From contig CALVAQ010000006.1 in NCBI GenBank assembly GCA_944325595.1, positions 52,227 to 116,226 on the forward strand: a DNA stretch of 64,000 nt, in the 5' to 3' direction. Shown here piece after piece: positions 63,250-64,000 of this stretch; the stretch's first letter is position 1; each line of letters opens with the position of its first letter. Position numbers and translations under genes: made by a program. Below the pieces are notes generated by a model that did no database searches, was not told the origin of the DNA, and was given only the letters and a program-made list of their open reading frames with translations. This DNA comes from Candidatus Gastranaerophilales bacterium. Its GTDB lineage: Bacteria; Cyanobacteriota; Vampirovibrionia; Gastranaerophilales; Gastranaerophilaceae.

Positions 63250-63606
63250 TTAGTTTATGTATAAGAACCCGTATTCATCTACGGGAAGCCCCATCTCTTC
63301 TATACTAAGAGAGTTTGCCTCGTTGTACACAAGCACATCTTCATAGATATTTGTACCTACTGTATAAATAGGAACACTGAGTGTTGCAAAAACAACAAGA
63401 AAAGCCGCGCATGCCGCTCTTAGGACTCTTGATTGTTTTTTCTTCTCTTTGATATAGGGCTTTGCTTCTTGAATAAGGTCTGAGACTCTCTGTATTCTGG
63501 CATGCTCTTTCCTGCATTCTTCACAAGTTTCCAGATGCTTTTGAAAGTCTTCCTCGTTCAGGAAGGTATACATACTTTCATAACCGTTACATTTTTTTTC
63601 GTTCAT
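63250..63606 (-). CDS. Anti-sigma factor with zinc-binding ZAS motif
   Basis: 118 residues. N-terminal zinc anti-sigma motif HxxxCxxC with His24, Cys28 and Cys31 (HLETCEEC). A helix follows, then one membrane segment (about 60-82) and a periplasmic tail of about 35 residues. It should hold the ECF sigma at the membrane until a signal reaches the periplasmic part. It is directly upstream of the sigma gene. No obvious sigma-type promoter was read in front of it. Confidence 0.8.
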   Translation of the reverse strand: MNEKKCNGYESMYTFLNEEDFQKHLETCEECRKEHARIQRVSDLIQEAKPYIKEKKKQSRVLRAACAAFLVVFATLSVPIYTVGTNIYEDVLVYNEANSLSIEEMGLPVDEYGFLYIN

Positions 63607-64000
63607 AGTTTTTTGTCCTTACATATACTATAACGAAACATGGAAAAATTTGTTCATTTTTTGTTCAAAAAATTTTTTAACAAGATTAAAAAACAAATAT
63701 ATACTTGACAATAAGCAGTATTTACAGGAATATAATTAAGTCACAAATGATGTATACAAATATACATATTTTTCTGAAAACTGAATAATTTGCCCTGTGG
63801 CAGGAACCAACTGTGGGCAAAGCTTGCAAAAACAATTGATTATTGTTTTTGCCCAGGCGGTCAGAACGCACGAAGTGCTCCGCCACAATACACGTAAACT
63901 GAAAACTGAATAAATTTGCCCTGGTGGCAGGAACCAACTGTGGGCAAAGCTTGCAAAAACAATTGATTATTGTTTTTGCCCAGGCGGTCAGAACGCACGA
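63607..64000. other. Gene-free edge region
   Basis: Holds the AT-rich promoter region of the anti-sigma/ECF sigma/Spy-like unit (63607-63773), with no confident -35/-10 pair. The tandem repeat from 63774 follows. No gene is supported; the reading frame at 63722-63937 runs through the repeat. Confidence 0.5.
63774..64000. repeat. 125-bp tandem repeat, at least two copies, cut by the window edge
   Basis: Unit 1 runs 63774-63898; unit 2 starts at 63899 and is cut at 64000. The shared 100 bases differ only by two single-base insertions in unit 2. Each unit folds: GCAAAAACAAT pairs with ATTGTTTTTGC (63826-63836 and 63842-63852), GGCGG pairs with CCGCC, and GCAC pairs with GTGC (63868-63878). The arms TGTGGC and GCCACA can close the whole unit. 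Confidence 0.85.

Noticed and set aside
63722..63937. 71-codon minus-strand frame at the window edge
   Set aside because: It reads through the 125-bp tandem repeat; no ribosome binding site.
63774..64000. CRISPR array
   Set aside because: The units are 125 bases long, adjacent, and nearly identical along their whole length, with no variable spacers.
63774..64000. Integron attC sites
   Set aside because: The inverted arms do not carry the GTTRRRY/RYYYAAC core pair, and no cassette genes lie between units.

Overview
The window reads as AT-rich, densely packed chromosome from an anaerobic, Gram-negative-type bacterium. It most resembles the non-photosynthetic sister group of Cyanobacteria (Melainabacteria/Vampirovibrionia, e.g. 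Gastranaerophilales). The best evidence is a response regulator at 7965-8714 that matches the cyanobacterial regulator RpaB nearly throughout. Supporting signs are an AMIN-domain amidase, a DUF2993/LmeA-like protein, a group-2-type sigma factor, a beta-barrel outer-membrane-like protein and pyruvate:ferredoxin oxidoreductase. The taxonomic call is an inference from protein similarity, as no rRNA gene is present.

Layout. 1-7.8 kb: the 3' part of a superfamily 1 helicase with a nuclease-like tail, then leftward ald, pyrF, tsaD and thrS. 7.9-17.2 kb: rpaB, class I fumarase, a B12/radical-SAM protein, an AI-2E-type permease, hisS, a secreted barrel protein, an aminotransferase and its Lrp-type partner. 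17.3-22.4 kb: a rightward cluster of histidine kinase, response regulator, secreted protein and two sugar-type ABC permeases, facing a glycogen-phosphorylase-like gene. 24.3-31 kb: glyS, a gene-free island of about 1 kb full of inverted repeats, and nifJ. 31-37 kb: a dicarboxylate/glutamate carrier, motA-motB, tsaE-tsaB, a small secreted protein and trxB. 37.3-42.9 kb: a 1642-residue multidomain protein with a phosphoribosyltransferase-like C terminus and a 212-residue downstream partner, a candidate toxin/immunity pair. 43-50 kb: amidase and murI, leuD-leuB, trpB and a Gly/Tyr/Met-rich protein. 50.4-57.5 kb: a translation operon (purD-like, rnpM, infB, rbfA, truB) running into envelope and small genes. 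57.5-64 kb: sigma factor, tadA, secreted proteins, a TylF-type methyltransferase, an ECF sigma/anti-sigma/Spy-like operon, and a 125-bp tandem repeat at the edge.

How the genes work together. tsaD, tsaE and tsaB give three of the t6A tRNA-modification proteins. With thrS, hisS, glyS, infB, rbfA, truB and tadA, translation is the main theme. Fumarase, alanine dehydrogenase, NifJ and the phosphorylase-like protein fit fermentative carbon metabolism. Regulation is rich: RpaB, a kinase/regulator pair, Lrp, a group-2 sigma and an ECF sigma module.

Most interesting items: the 37-43 kb candidate polymorphic toxin; two structured repeats with compensatory base changes at 26.7 and 27.2 kb; a candidate three-way-junction small RNA at 45.9 kb; RpaB-box-like direct repeats in front of the sigma factor; and a glucan phosphorylase homologue without its cofactor-binding lysine. 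All calls come from reading sequence alone; no database search was run.
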